Assembly (NCBI GenBank): GCA_003512805.1
Contig: DOOK01000302.1
Span: 1 to 7,679 of the forward strand
DNA: 7,679 nucleotides
Direction of reading: 5' to 3'
Origin: Erwinia sp.
GTDB taxonomy: Bacteria; Pseudomonadota; Gammaproteobacteria; Enterobacterales; Enterobacteriaceae
Shown: in pieces, positions 1-5,972 of the stretch
Layout: the number at the start of each line of letters is the position of its first letter
How positions within the stretch are numbered: position 1 is the stretch's first letter
Made by a program: the position numbers and the translations under genes
The notes under the pieces: generated by a model
Database searches by the model: none
Seen by the model: only the letters and a program-made list of their open reading frames with translations
What the model was told of the DNA's origin: nothing

Positions 1-8
1 GAACTTTA
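1..8 (-). promoter_or_regulatory. Possible FliA (sigma-28) -35 element at window edge
   Basis: On the minus strand the last eight bases of the window read TAAAGTTC, seven of eight matches to the FliA -35 consensus TAAAGTTT. The matching -10 (GCCGATAA) would lie 11 bases further on, outside the window, so the promoter cannot be confirmed. In E. coli the operon after cheW (tar and the remaining che genes) has its own FliA promoter, which fits this position. A weaker -10-like octamer, TCCGATAG, at 20-13 lacks a -35 at the right spacing. Confidence 0.35.
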
Positions 9-26
9 TGTGCTATCGGAACAGAT

Positions 27-49
27 TTATTAAAGTGACACTTTAATAA
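27..49. repeat. 23-bp perfect palindrome (dyad) downstream of cheW
   Basis: Two 11-bp arms, TTATTAAAGTG (27-37) and CACTTTAATAA (39-49), are perfect inverted repeats around a single central A at 38. There is no U-tract after it on either strand, so it is not an ordinary intrinsic terminator. The one-base centre suits a protein-binding operator better than an RNA hairpin. It sits between the cheW terminator and the possible FliA -35 element at the window edge. I recognise no regulator consensus. Confidence 0.6.
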
Positions 50-87
50 TTAAATTAACTACTAATAAAGAAAATAATTAAATCTAT

Positions 88-124
88 AAAAAACACCCTG
101 CCAGTGAAATACCAACAGGGTGTT
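88..124 (-). terminator. Intrinsic terminator after cheW
   Basis: The minus-strand transcript forms a 9-bp stem, AACACCCTG (124-116) with CAGGGTGTT (100-92), around a 15-nt loop. The stem runs into six U residues (93-88, the first two shared with the stem). It starts 22 bases after the cheW stop codon and should end the motA-motB-cheA-cheW transcript. The plus strand has a short T-run (128-131) after its copy of the stem, so weak bidirectional activity is possible. Confidence 0.85.
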
Positions 125-145
125 CAATTTTATATAAGGCGAAGA

Positions 146-643
146 TTACGCGCTGCGCAGCGTATCCATCAGCGCCATTTCGTCGCTGTTCAACAGCTTC
201 TCAATGTCGACCAGAATCAGCATGCGTTCGCCCAACGCGCCCAGTCCGGTCAGGTACTCGGTAGACATGGTGACCGCGAACTCTGGTGAAGGACGGATTT
301 GATCGGTGGTCAGGGACAGCACGTCGGAAACGCCGTCAACCACGATACCGACCACGCGCTGCTCAAGATTCAACACGATGACGACGGTATTATCGTTATA
401 AACCACATCCGGCTGCGCGAATTTAACACGCAGGTCGATAATAGGCACGATAACGCCGCGCAAATTGGTTACGCCTTTAATAAAGGCGGGTGTGTTGGCA
501 ATACGAGTAACCTGATCGTAACCGCGTATTTCCTGCACTTTTAAAATATCAATGCCGTATTCTTCGTCACCCAGCGTAAACACCAGAAACTCCTGGCCTA
601 CGGTTTCGCCAGCGATTTTAGTGACAGTTGCCATTCCAGTCAT
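146..643 (-). CDS. cheW: Chemotaxis coupling protein CheW
   Basis: CheW is the cytoplasmic adaptor that links chemoreceptors (MCPs) to the kinase CheA in the polar signalling array. The 165-aa product is about the usual enteric length (167 in E. coli) and is one CheW-type SH3-like domain. Near-identical family stretches are visible: [20 protein letters not shown] (residues 16-35), [14 protein letters not shown] (50-63, including the conserved Arg62 of NLRG) and the [11 protein letters not shown] segment near 101-111. The ATG at 643 is chosen because AAGGG (656-652) lies 8 bases upstream and the N-terminus starts MTGM as in E. coli. It follows cheA after 30 bases and is last in the operon, with a terminator just after it. 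The last few residues (TLRSA) differ from E. coli, which is common at this end. Confidence 0.97.
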   Translation of the reverse strand: MTGMATVTKIAGETVGQEFLVFTLGDEEYGIDILKVQEIRGYDQVTRIANTPAFIKGVTNLRGVIVPIIDLRVKFAQPDVVYNDNTVVIVLNLEQRVVGIVVDGVSDVLSLTTDQIRPSPEFAVTMSTEYLTGLGALGERMLILVDIEKLLNSDEMALMDTLRSA

Positions 644-673
644 AGTTCTACCCTTAATCGTAATCGGTTAAAG

Positions 674-2680
674 TCAGGCTGCGGCTCCCGCCACACGCTT
701 TTCACGGTTTAGAGACTGCAGAGCCGACACATCGACAATCAGCGCCACGCTGCCATCCCCAAGGATGGTTGCTGCCGAAATGCCCGGTACTTTGCGATAG
801 TTGCTTTCAAGGTTTTTGACCACCACCTGGTGCTGGCCAATCAGCTGGTCCACCAGCAGCGCATAGCGTTTACCCGCACTTTGCAGGATCACAACGATAC
901 CCTGAGTGGCCTCGGTTTTCGCGCCATGGACGTCAAAGACGTTCCACAGTTCAACCAGCGGCAGGTATTCACCACGGACTTCCAACACGCGCTCGCCACC
1001 GGCCAGCGGATGGAGATCGTTAGCCAGAGGCTGCAGGGATTCCATTACCGCATTCAGCGGCAGAATAAACACTTCGTTAGCGACGCGTACGGACATGCCG
1101 TCCAGAATCGCCAGCGTCAGTGGCAGCAGGATACGAATGGTCGTGCCCTTGCCTTGCTTAGAAGCGATTTCAACGTGGCCACCCATTTCCTGGATATTAC
1201 GTTTCACCACGTCCATACCCACACCACGTCCGGAGACGTCGGTAACCTGCTCGGCGGTAGAGAAGCCCGGCGCGAAAATCAACATGCCGACTTCTTCATC
1301 GCTCATCGCGTCGCTTACCGGCAGACCGGAAGAGAGCGCTTTCGCCAGGATACGCTCACGGTTCAGGCCCGCGCCGTCATCCACCACTTCAATACAGATA
1401 TTGCCGCCCTGGTGCTCCGCAGAGAGCGTCAGGTTGCCGGTGCCCGATTTCCCGGCCGCCACGCGTTTTTCCGGCGATTCAATGCCGTGATCCAGACTGT
1501 TACGCACCAGGTGCGTTAACGGGTCGATAATGCGTTCAATCAGGCTCTTGTCCAGCTCGGTAGAGCTACCCAACAGCGTCAGTTCAACATCTTTGCCCAG
1601 TTTGCTGGCCAAATCGCGTACCAGACGTGGGAAGCGGCTGAAGACATATTCCATCGGCATCATACGGATAGACATCACCGACTCTTGCAGGTCGCGGGCG
1701 TTACGCTCCAGCTGGCCCATGCTGTTCAGCAGGTCGCCATGGGCAACCGGATCCAGCTCGTTAGAGCGCTGAGCCAGCATTGACTGGGTAATCACCAGCT
1801 CTCCGACCAGGTTGATCAGCTGATCGACCTTTTCAACCGCTACGCGGATGCTGGTAGATTCGCTGGCTTTGGCCGCCGCCGGTTTTTTGGCTGCTTCACG
1901 TTTGGCCGGTGCCGCTGCTTCCGCAACAGGCTGTGGAGCCGCTGCCGGCGCTGGTGCTTCTTCCACCACCACTTCCGTTACCGCCGCTACGGCCGGAGCC
2001 GGAGCCGGAGCCGACGCCGCATCCAGGAATTTGATCTGCGACTCATCAATCACAAAGCAAAGCACGGCAACGATATCATCCTGGCCGACCGACGAATCCA
2101 GCGTCACCTCTACCGAGGTTTCGCCTTTGGTCACGTCAGAAAGCGTGCCCAGATTGCCCAGTTCTTCCAGCATCAGCGGGATTTCGCCAGGCTTGAGGTT
2201 GACCAGCGCCATGCGCAAGCCAGCCGCGGCCGGAGCCGGAGCAGCAGACGCGGCCGGTGCCGCAGCCGCTGCAGGGGCGCTTTCGCCTTTGGCTTCCAGC
2301 GCTAACTGACGCAGCGCCTGACAGATATATTGGAAAGTCGCAGCGTCCGGCTCGGTCGCGGTTTTATAGGCATCCAGCTGTTCCTGCATAATATCTTTGG
2401 TTTCCAAAAACAGGTTGATGATAGGCGTGCTTAGCTGCATTTCGCCGCGACGCGCGCCGTCAAGAATGTTTTCCAGGATGTGCGTGGTTTCCTGTAATAC
2501 GGTAAAACCAAAGGTGCCCGCGCCACCTTTAATGGAGTGAGCCGCACGGAAAATAGCGTTAAGCTGTTCCGCATCCGGTTCCTGCGGGTCTAACCCCAAC
2601 AGGTGTTGCTCCATGTCGGCTAACAGTTCGTCAGCCTCATCGAAAAACGTCTGATAAAAATCGCTGATATCCATGCTCAC
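674..2680 (-). CDS. cheA: Chemotaxis histidine kinase CheA
   Basis: CheA is the cytoplasmic kinase of the chemoreceptor array. It autophosphorylates on a His and passes phosphate to CheY and CheB. At 668 aa it is slightly longer than E. coli CheA (654). Domain order: P1 phosphotransfer (about 1-130) with the substrate His48 in AAHSIKGGAGTFGF; an Ala/Pro-rich linker (about 134-154); P2 for CheY/CheB docking (about 155-220); a second Ala/Pro/Lys-rich linker (221-273); P3 dimerisation from SESTSIRVAVEKVDQL (273-288); P4 ATPase with the N box HLVRNSLDHGIE (390-401), G1 DDGAGLN (434-440), F box APGFSTA (470-476) and G2 GRGVGMD (484-490); and a CheW-like P5 at the C-terminus. The start is GTG at 2680, four bases after the motB stop. 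AGAGGTGA (2692-2685) serves as ribosome site and overlaps that stop, suggesting translational coupling. An in-frame ATG at 2674 is the alternative. Met98 (2389), the start of the E. coli short form CheA-S, is conserved. Confidence 0.97.
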   Translation of the reverse strand: MSMDISDFYQTFFDEADELLADMEQHLLGLDPQEPDAEQLNAIFRAAHSIKGGAGTFGFTVLQETTHILENILDGARRGEMQLSTPIINLFLETKDIMQEQLDAYKTATEPDAATFQYICQALRQLALEAKGESAPAAAAAPAASAAPAPAAAGLRMALVNLKPGEIPLMLEELGNLGTLSDVTKGETSVEVTLDSSVGQDDIVAVLCFVIDESQIKFLDAASAPAPAPAVAAVTEVVVEEAPAPAAAPQPVAEAAAPAKREAAKKPAAAKASESTSIRVAVEKVDQLINLVGELVITQSMLAQRSNELDPVAHGDLLNSMGQLERNARDLQESVMSIRMMPMEYVFSRFPRLVRDLASKLGKDVELTLLGSSTELDKSLIERIIDPLTHLVRNSLDHGIESPEKRVAAGKSGTGNLTLSAEHQGGNICIEVVDDGAGLNRERILAKALSSGLPVSDAMSDEEVGMLIFAPGFSTAEQVTDVSGRGVGMDVVKRNIQEMGGHVEIASKQGKGTTIRILLPLTLAILDGMSVRVANEVFILPLNAVMESLQPLANDLHPLAGGERVLEVRGEYLPLVELWNVFDVHGAKTEATQGIVVILQSAGKRYALLVDQLIGQHQVVVKNLESNYRKVPGISAATILGDGSVALIVDVSALQSLNREKRVAGAAA
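1995..2012 (-). repeat. cheA: Three tandem hexamers in the cheA P2-P3 linker
   Basis: GGAGCC is repeated exactly three times in tandem on the plus strand. In the gene this encodes alternating Ala-Pro dipeptides at about residues 224-229. A two-copy version (CGGAGC-type) occurs near 2230-2242 in the first linker. Hexamer gain or loss would keep the frame and only change linker length. Confidence 0.7.
2389..2389 (-). other. cheA: Putative internal start of short CheA (CheA-S)
   Basis: Codon 98 is ATG (2389-2387), in the context LETKDIMQEQ. In E. coli, CheA-S initiates at Met98, lacks the phosphorylation site and associates with CheZ. The residue and surrounding sequence are kept here, so a short form is plausible. 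A clear strong Shine-Dalgarno just upstream is not obvious (GGAAACCAAAGATATT precedes the ATG). Confidence 0.45.
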
Positions 2681-2684
2681 GGTA

Positions 2685-3722
2685 TCACCTCTGCTGTGAG
2701 TCGCGATCGGTCTGGGCCGCTGGCACAGGCGATGCTGGTGTTAAAGTTGGTGCTGCCTGTTTGCCTACCGGCTCAGCCTGTGAGGGTTGAGGGTCTGGTT
2801 GTTTTGTGGCGTCGCCCGGCAGGGACGGCGCTACGACTTTCTGTAATGCGGCTGGATCGCTATCGCTGATTTGCGCCGCATCACTTTCTGAGTTCTCTTT
2901 TTCAATCTGCGCTTCGGTATCATGGTTCAGTACCAGCAGGCTGATGCGACGGTTAACGGCGTCATCGCCGCCGCGATTTTTTAGCTTCATGGTGTCGGCC
3001 ATGCCCACCACGCGCAGCATTTTGTCACTTGCCAGCCCGCCGATAATCAGCTCCCGCCGCGAGGCGTTGGCACGGTCGGCCGACAGTTCCCAGTTGCTGT
3101 AGCCGCGCAGGCCGTTAGCATACTGAATATCGTCCGTGTGGCCTGCCAGGCTAATCCTGTTCGGAATGTCATTCAGGATGGGCGCGATGGCTCGCAAAAT
3201 GTCACGCATATAAGATTCAACCTCAGCGCTACCGGTTTTAAACATCGGGCGGTTCTGGCTGTCGATAATCTGAATGCGCAGCCCCTCTTGCACCATATTG
3301 ATGATCAGGTGCGGGCGCAGCGCCTTCAGGCGTGGATCGGCTTCAATCAGCTGGTCCAGTTTCTCACGCAGGCGGTTTAAGCGGATCTCATCCAGCTTGC
3401 GTTTCTCCGCGTCCATATCAACAACCTTATGGACTTCGCCCTTCTTCTGGCTTGGGTCCATACCGCCGCCAGGGATTACGCTGGTGCTTTCACTGCTTTT
3501 GGTTCCACCCGTAATCGCTACCCGCAGCGGCGTCTTAAAGTAATCGGCAATTCCCGCTAATTCCTGAGGCTTGGCGATCGCAATCAGCCACATCACCATA
3601 AAAAAAGCCATCATCGCGGTCATAAAGTCGGCGTAGGCAATCTTCCAGGAGCCGTGACCGCCTGCATGCCCGGAATGCTTCTTCTTCTTAACCAGGATAA
3701 TAGGGTGATTGTCGTTCTTCAT
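2685..3722 (-). CDS. motB: Flagellar stator protein MotB, long-tailed
   Basis: MotB is the stator subunit that anchors the MotA/MotB proton channel to peptidoglycan. The 345-aa product has a short basic cytoplasmic N-terminus and a single membrane helix at about residues 29-50 that includes the proton-binding Asp32 ([22 protein letters not shown]). A plug/linker follows (about 52-120), then an OmpA-like peptidoglycan-binding domain (about 140-267) with [10 protein letters not shown] (189-198) and the [10 protein letters not shown] segment (216-225). It ends in a polar Pro/Gln/Ser-rich tail from about 268. E. coli MotB is 308 aa, and most of the extra length lies in this tail, which looks disordered. 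The ATG at 3722 overlaps the motA TGA as ATGA (3722-3719), so the two are probably translationally coupled. CAGGA upstream gives the ribosome site. Confidence 0.97.
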   Translation of the reverse strand: MKNDNHPIILVKKKKHSGHAGGHGSWKIAYADFMTAMMAFFMVMWLIAIAKPQELAGIADYFKTPLRVAITGGTKSSESTSVIPGGGMDPSQKKGEVHKVVDMDAEKRKLDEIRLNRLREKLDQLIEADPRLKALRPHLIINMVQEGLRIQIIDSQNRPMFKTGSAEVESYMRDILRAIAPILNDIPNRISLAGHTDDIQYANGLRGYSNWELSADRANASRRELIIGGLASDKMLRVVGMADTMKLKNRGGDDAVNRRISLLVLNHDTEAQIEKENSESDAAQISDSDPAALQKVVAPSLPGDATKQPDPQPSQAEPVGKQAAPTLTPASPVPAAQTDRDSQQR

Positions 3723-4597
3723 GCATCCTGACCTTTCGCTGGCGTTTTCGCATTACGAACGTGCTCTTCCAGTTCCGAGAAAGAAGGCCGTTCGGTGGAG
3801 TAAAGCGTTTTACGGCCAAACTCAACGGCAATCTGTGGCGCATAGCCATTCAGGCTGGACAGCAACGTCACCTTGATACACTGCATCATTTTGGTGGATT
3901 CAGAGCATTTCTGACGCAGCAGACCGGCGAGCGGGGAAATAAACCCGTATGCCAGCAAAATACCCAGGAACGTCCCCACCATCGCGTGCGCAATCAGCTC
4001 GCCCAGCTCGGCTGGCGGGCGGTCTGCCGAAGCCAGCGTGTGCACCACGCCCATAACGGCCGCGACGATACCAAACGCGGGTAAAGAGTCGCCTACTGCA
4101 CCGATGGCCGTGGCAGGCACGTCGCATTCGTGTTCGTAGGTTTCAATCTCTTCATCCATCAAGGCTTCAATTTCAAATGCGTTCATATTGCCGCTCACCA
4201 TCAGTCGCAGATAATCGGTGATAAAGTCCACCAATCTTTTATCGGCAAGAATGCGCGGGTAATTAGCAAAAATTTCACTTTCTTGCGGACTTTCAATATC
4301 GGCTTCCAGCGAGAGCATCCCTTGCTGGCGCGATTTGGCCATCAGGCGATAAAGTAACGCCATCAGATCCATATAAACCGCTTTATTATATTTTGATCCT
4401 TTCATCAGCAGAGGCAGCGCTTTCATCGTTGCTTTAATGGCCTTGCCGTTATTTCCCGCTAAAAATGCGCCAATGCCTGCTCCGCCGATAATTAACAGCT
4501 CGGAAGGTTGATAAAGCGCGCCCAGATGTCCGCCTACCATTGCGTAGCCGCCCAACACCGACCCGAGAACCAGGATATACCCCAAAATAACTAACAC
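3719..4597 (-). CDS. motA: Flagellar stator proton-channel protein MotA
   Basis: MotA forms the inner-membrane stator channel with MotB and couples proton flow to torque on the rotor protein FliG. The 292-aa protein matches the E. coli length (295). It has two N-terminal membrane helices (about 1-20 and 33-50), a large cytoplasmic loop and two C-terminal helices (about 168-190 and 202-224). The family's key residues sit at the E. coli numbers: Arg90 and Glu98 in the cytoplasmic loop (FliG contact) and Pro173 and Pro222 at the channel. The start is GTG (4597-4595), supported by TAAGGA (4609-4604) six bases upstream and by the MLVILGY N-terminus, which aligns with the family. It is first in motA-motB-cheA-cheW. 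The last codons overlap motB by 4 bases. Expression should depend on FliA through the promoter inside flhC. Confidence 0.97.
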   Translation of the reverse strand: MLVILGYILVLGSVLGGYAMVGGHLGALYQPSELLIIGGAGIGAFLAGNNGKAIKATMKALPLLMKGSKYNKAVYMDLMALLYRLMAKSRQQGMLSLEADIESPQESEIFANYPRILADKRLVDFITDYLRLMVSGNMNAFEIEALMDEEIETYEHECDVPATAIGAVGDSLPAFGIVAAVMGVVHTLASADRPPAELGELIAHAMVGTFLGILLAYGFISPLAGLLRQKCSESTKMMQCIKVTLLSSLNGYAPQIAVEFGRKTLYSTERPSFSELEEHVRNAKTPAKGQDA

Positions 4598-4603
4598 AAT
4601 AAA

Positions 4604-4622
4604 TCCTTACGTCTCGCGACGT
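4604..4622 (-). promoter_or_regulatory. motA: motA ribosome site with abutting GNRA-loop hairpin
   Basis: The minus-strand RNA reads ACGUC-GCGA-GACGU (4622-4609), a 5-bp stem closed by a GCGA (GNRA-type) tetraloop. TAAGGA (4609-4604) follows directly and shares the hairpin's last base. The Shine-Dalgarno lies six bases from the GTG start and is itself unpaired in this fold. The hairpin could stabilise the 5' region or affect ribosome access; the role is inferred. Confidence 0.55.
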
Positions 4623-4671
4623 GTGGGTTGAAGATGAACCGGATTAAGTCAGGTTTTCCCAACGCGTGGGC

Positions 4672-4701
4672 AAAAAAAAAGCAGCGGTATTTAACCGCTG
4701 C
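4672..4701 (-). terminator. Intrinsic terminator between flhC and motA
   Basis: The minus-strand RNA forms an 8-bp GC-rich stem, GCAGCGGU (4701-4694) with ACCGCUGC (4688-4681), around the loop UAAAU. Nine U residues follow (4680-4672). It starts 24 bases after the flhC stop and has the form of a strong terminator for the flhDC transcript. It also lies downstream of the intragenic FliA promoter, so motA transcripts from that promoter must pass it. Confidence 0.9.
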
Positions 4702-4758
4702 TGGATTCACTCCACGTGGTGAACATTAAACGGCTTCTTTAACCTGTTCATCCAGCAG
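4698..4758 (-). promoter_or_regulatory. Candidate antiterminator pairing in the motA leader
   Basis: CUGCUGGAU (minus strand 4758-4750, flhC codons for Leu183-Leu184-Asp185) is perfectly complementary over 9 bases to AUCCAGCAG (4706-4698). The second segment includes GCAG, the four bases at the foot of the terminator 5' arm. The two folds are therefore mutually exclusive. The loop between the arms is 43 nt. The complementarity is seen directly; an antitermination function is inferred. Confidence 0.4.
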
Positions 4759-5304
4759 TTGTGAAATATTATCGGCAGGATCTGCGATAAGTTTACGTCT
4801 TTTTACCGCACGAGAAGGCGGCTGGCACAGGCTGCAGGCAAAGCTGCCAACCGGCTGGTGCGCGTGGTTAATAAAGCTACCACCGCAGCATTTACAGTCG
4901 GAAAGCTCCAGCATTCCGCTCTCAACAAACCGGACTAAGGTCCAGGCGCGGGTCAGCGCCAACAGCGGGCCTTCGTCCTGTTGCGGGCATTGCTCCAGGT
5001 AGAGACGGTAAGCTTTAATTACCGCGTCAACACCCTTGCTCAAACCGCTTTTGAGTAAAAACTGCCAGGCATTACAGAACATCGAAGAATGAATATTCTG
5101 TTCCCAGGTCATAAACCAGTCGGTAGAAAAAGGCAGCATGCCTTTTGGTGGCGGACTACCGCGCAGTTCTTTATATAACTTAATTAAGCGCCCGCGGCTA
5201 AGCTGCGTTTCGCTTTCTAACATTTGCAGGCGAGCACCCAAATTAATTAATTCAATTGCCAGCTGAATATCACGCGCTTCCTGAACAATACTTTTTTCAC
5301 TCAT
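4726..5304 (-). CDS. flhC: Flagellar master regulator subunit FlhC
   Basis: FlhC joins FlhD in the FlhD4C2 complex, which binds class II flagellar promoters and activates sigma-70 RNA polymerase. The 192-aa product has the enteric length and is nearly identical to E. coli FlhC through most of its length. The zinc-binding cysteines are all present: Cys137 and Cys140 in CKCC (137-140), and Cys157 and Cys160 in CSLC (157-160). The C-terminal tail ([22 protein letters not shown]) is a little divergent. The ATG at 5304 overlaps the flhD stop in TAATG, with GAGGG (5316-5312) seven bases upstream, so the two are likely translationally coupled and made in fixed ratio. The 3' end carries a FliA promoter (4795-4769) and half of a possible antiterminator, so it is under extra sequence constraint. 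Confidence 0.98.
   Translation of the reverse strand: MSEKSIVQEARDIQLAIELINLGARLQMLESETQLSRGRLIKLYKELRGSPPPKGMLPFSTDWFMTWEQNIHSSMFCNAWQFLLKSGLSKGVDAVIKAYRLYLEQCPQQDEGPLLALTRAWTLVRFVESGMLELSDCKCCGGSFINHAHQPVGSFACSLCQPPSRAVKRRKLIADPADNISQLLDEQVKEAV
4769..4795 (-). promoter_or_regulatory. Intragenic FliA (sigma-28) promoter for motA operon
   Basis: Inside flhC codons 170-179 the minus strand reads TAAACTTA (4795-4788), an 11-base spacer, and GCCGATAA (4776-4769). The -10 is an exact match to the FliA consensus, the -35 matches at 6 of 8 positions (consensus TAAAGTTT), and the spacing is exact. Transcription would begin near A4762, still within flhC. From what I know of E. coli, motAB-cheAW is FliA-dependent and the promoter lies at the same place in flhC. 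No other good promoter is visible between flhC and motA. Confidence 0.85.
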
Positions 5305-5657
5305 TAGCTCGCCCTCTTCTTCGGCAGTTCGTCATTTTTAGCTGACGCGTTACGCAATAAACGGCTGGATAACAAAATACCTGTGTGGATTTGCTGCAAA
5401 TCATCCACGCGAGAGTCCTGAGTTAAGCGATTAATCGTAGCGTGATCGGTAAAGCGAAACTGGCATACCAGCTGATTTGTCTCGGCCAGCTTAACCATCT
5501 CTGGCAATGTTAACTGAGCCAGCGCATCGGCCATCTGCTCGTCAAGGCCCAGACGAAACATGGCAGAGGCTTTTTCCTGATTAATAAGGCGTTGAGCAAG
5601 TAATAAATAAGACAAGTTAAGGTCGTAAATATTTTTTAGTAATTCTGATGTGCCCAT
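5304..5657 (-). CDS. flhD: Flagellar master regulator subunit FlhD
   Basis: FlhD is the helical subunit of FlhD4C2, the class I activator at the top of the flagellar gene cascade. The 117-aa product is close to E. coli FlhD throughout ([20 protein letters not shown] at 4-23, the [14 protein letters not shown] and [12 protein letters not shown] segments). Cys65, which forms the inter-subunit disulfide in the E. coli structure, is kept. The C-terminal tail ([13 protein letters not shown]) is the variable part. The ATG at 5657 is supported by AGGATGGA (5670-5663) and by N-terminal alignment. It is first of two genes and overlaps flhC by one base. Expression is set by the CRP/Rcs-controlled promoter and long leader upstream. 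Confidence 0.98.
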   Translation of the reverse strand: MGTSELLKNIYDLNLSYLLLAQRLINQEKASAMFRLGLDEQMADALAQLTLPEMVKLAETNQLVCQFRFTDHATINRLTQDSRVDDLQQIHTGILLSSRLLRNASAKNDELPKKRAS

Positions 5658-5913
5658 TTTTATCCATCCTGACTGACTCGACTTAAACGTTGGCGGACTG
5701 CGCCGCTACCTTTGTTGCTGCTGGTAAATCTTATTTTGGCAAAAAATTAAGTGGCAAAAGCCAAACGTTCGCGAAGCTCCAGGCGGCCCTGAAAGCGGCC
5801 TGCAGAAAGTAGTCATTAACTCATTTTGCCGGTTACTGCTCCCTGGTTTCTGTCCGCTTTCCCGTCGTTTTCCCTGACTGAAAGTTGCTTTGGTTTAGGA
5901 CTATTCCGAAAAC
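5658..5913 (-). promoter_or_regulatory. Predicted 5' leader of flhDC mRNA (about 256 nt)
   Basis: From the predicted start near 5913 to the flhD ATG there are about 256 nt, longer than the 198 nt I recall for E. coli. The leader holds an RcsB box; four GGA motifs in 5873-5840, the type of sequence bound by CsrA; a possible 36-codon reading frame (5816-5706); a direct repeat TTTTGCCA (5759-5752 and 5744-5737); a small hairpin UGGC-UUUU-GCCA (5763-5752); and a competing long-range stem between AACGUUUGGC (5769-5760) and GCCAACGUU (5694-5686). In E. coli, CsrA binds and stabilises this leader. Whether the same holds here cannot be read from the sequence. Confidence 0.6.
5896..5909 (-). promoter_or_regulatory. 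RcsB (RcsAB) box at the flhDC promoter
   Basis: The minus strand reads TCGGAATAGTCCTA, which resembles the RcsAB consensus (TAAGAATATTCCTA type) at about 11 of 14 positions. It covers about +5 to +18 of the predicted flhDC start. E. coli has an RcsB box just downstream of the start that mediates repression of motility under envelope stress. The matching position makes the call stronger than the motif alone. Confidence 0.65.
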
Positions 5914-5919
5914 AACGCA

Positions 5920-5948
5920 ACTTTATCTGCTCTAATTTCCGGATACAA
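5920..5948 (-). promoter_or_regulatory. Main flhDC sigma-70 promoter
   Basis: The minus strand has -35 TTGTAT (5948-5943), a 17-base spacer and -10 TAAAGT (5925-5920), giving a predicted start near 5913. The segment CCGTTGTAT and the following TTGCG after the -10 match the E. coli flhDC promoter as I remember it. With this start the CRP site falls at -71.5, the same spacing as known in E. coli, which supports the assignment. The elements are poor consensus matches, as expected for an activated promoter. Confidence 0.75.
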
Positions 5949-5972
5949 CGGAGACCAACTGAAATTTTAGAT

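Noticed and set aside
13..20. TCCGATAG as a FliA -10 downstream of cheW
   Set aside because: The octamer at the correct -35 spacing is GTCACTTT, only 4 of 8 matches. The TAAAG copy in the palindrome is about six bases too far. The TAAAGTTC at the edge is a better candidate.
830..1519. Long plus-strand frames opposite cheA (up to 229 codons)
   Set aside because: They are antisense shadows of the well-conserved cheA kinase domain in GC-rich codons, with no ribosome sites and no recognisable domains.
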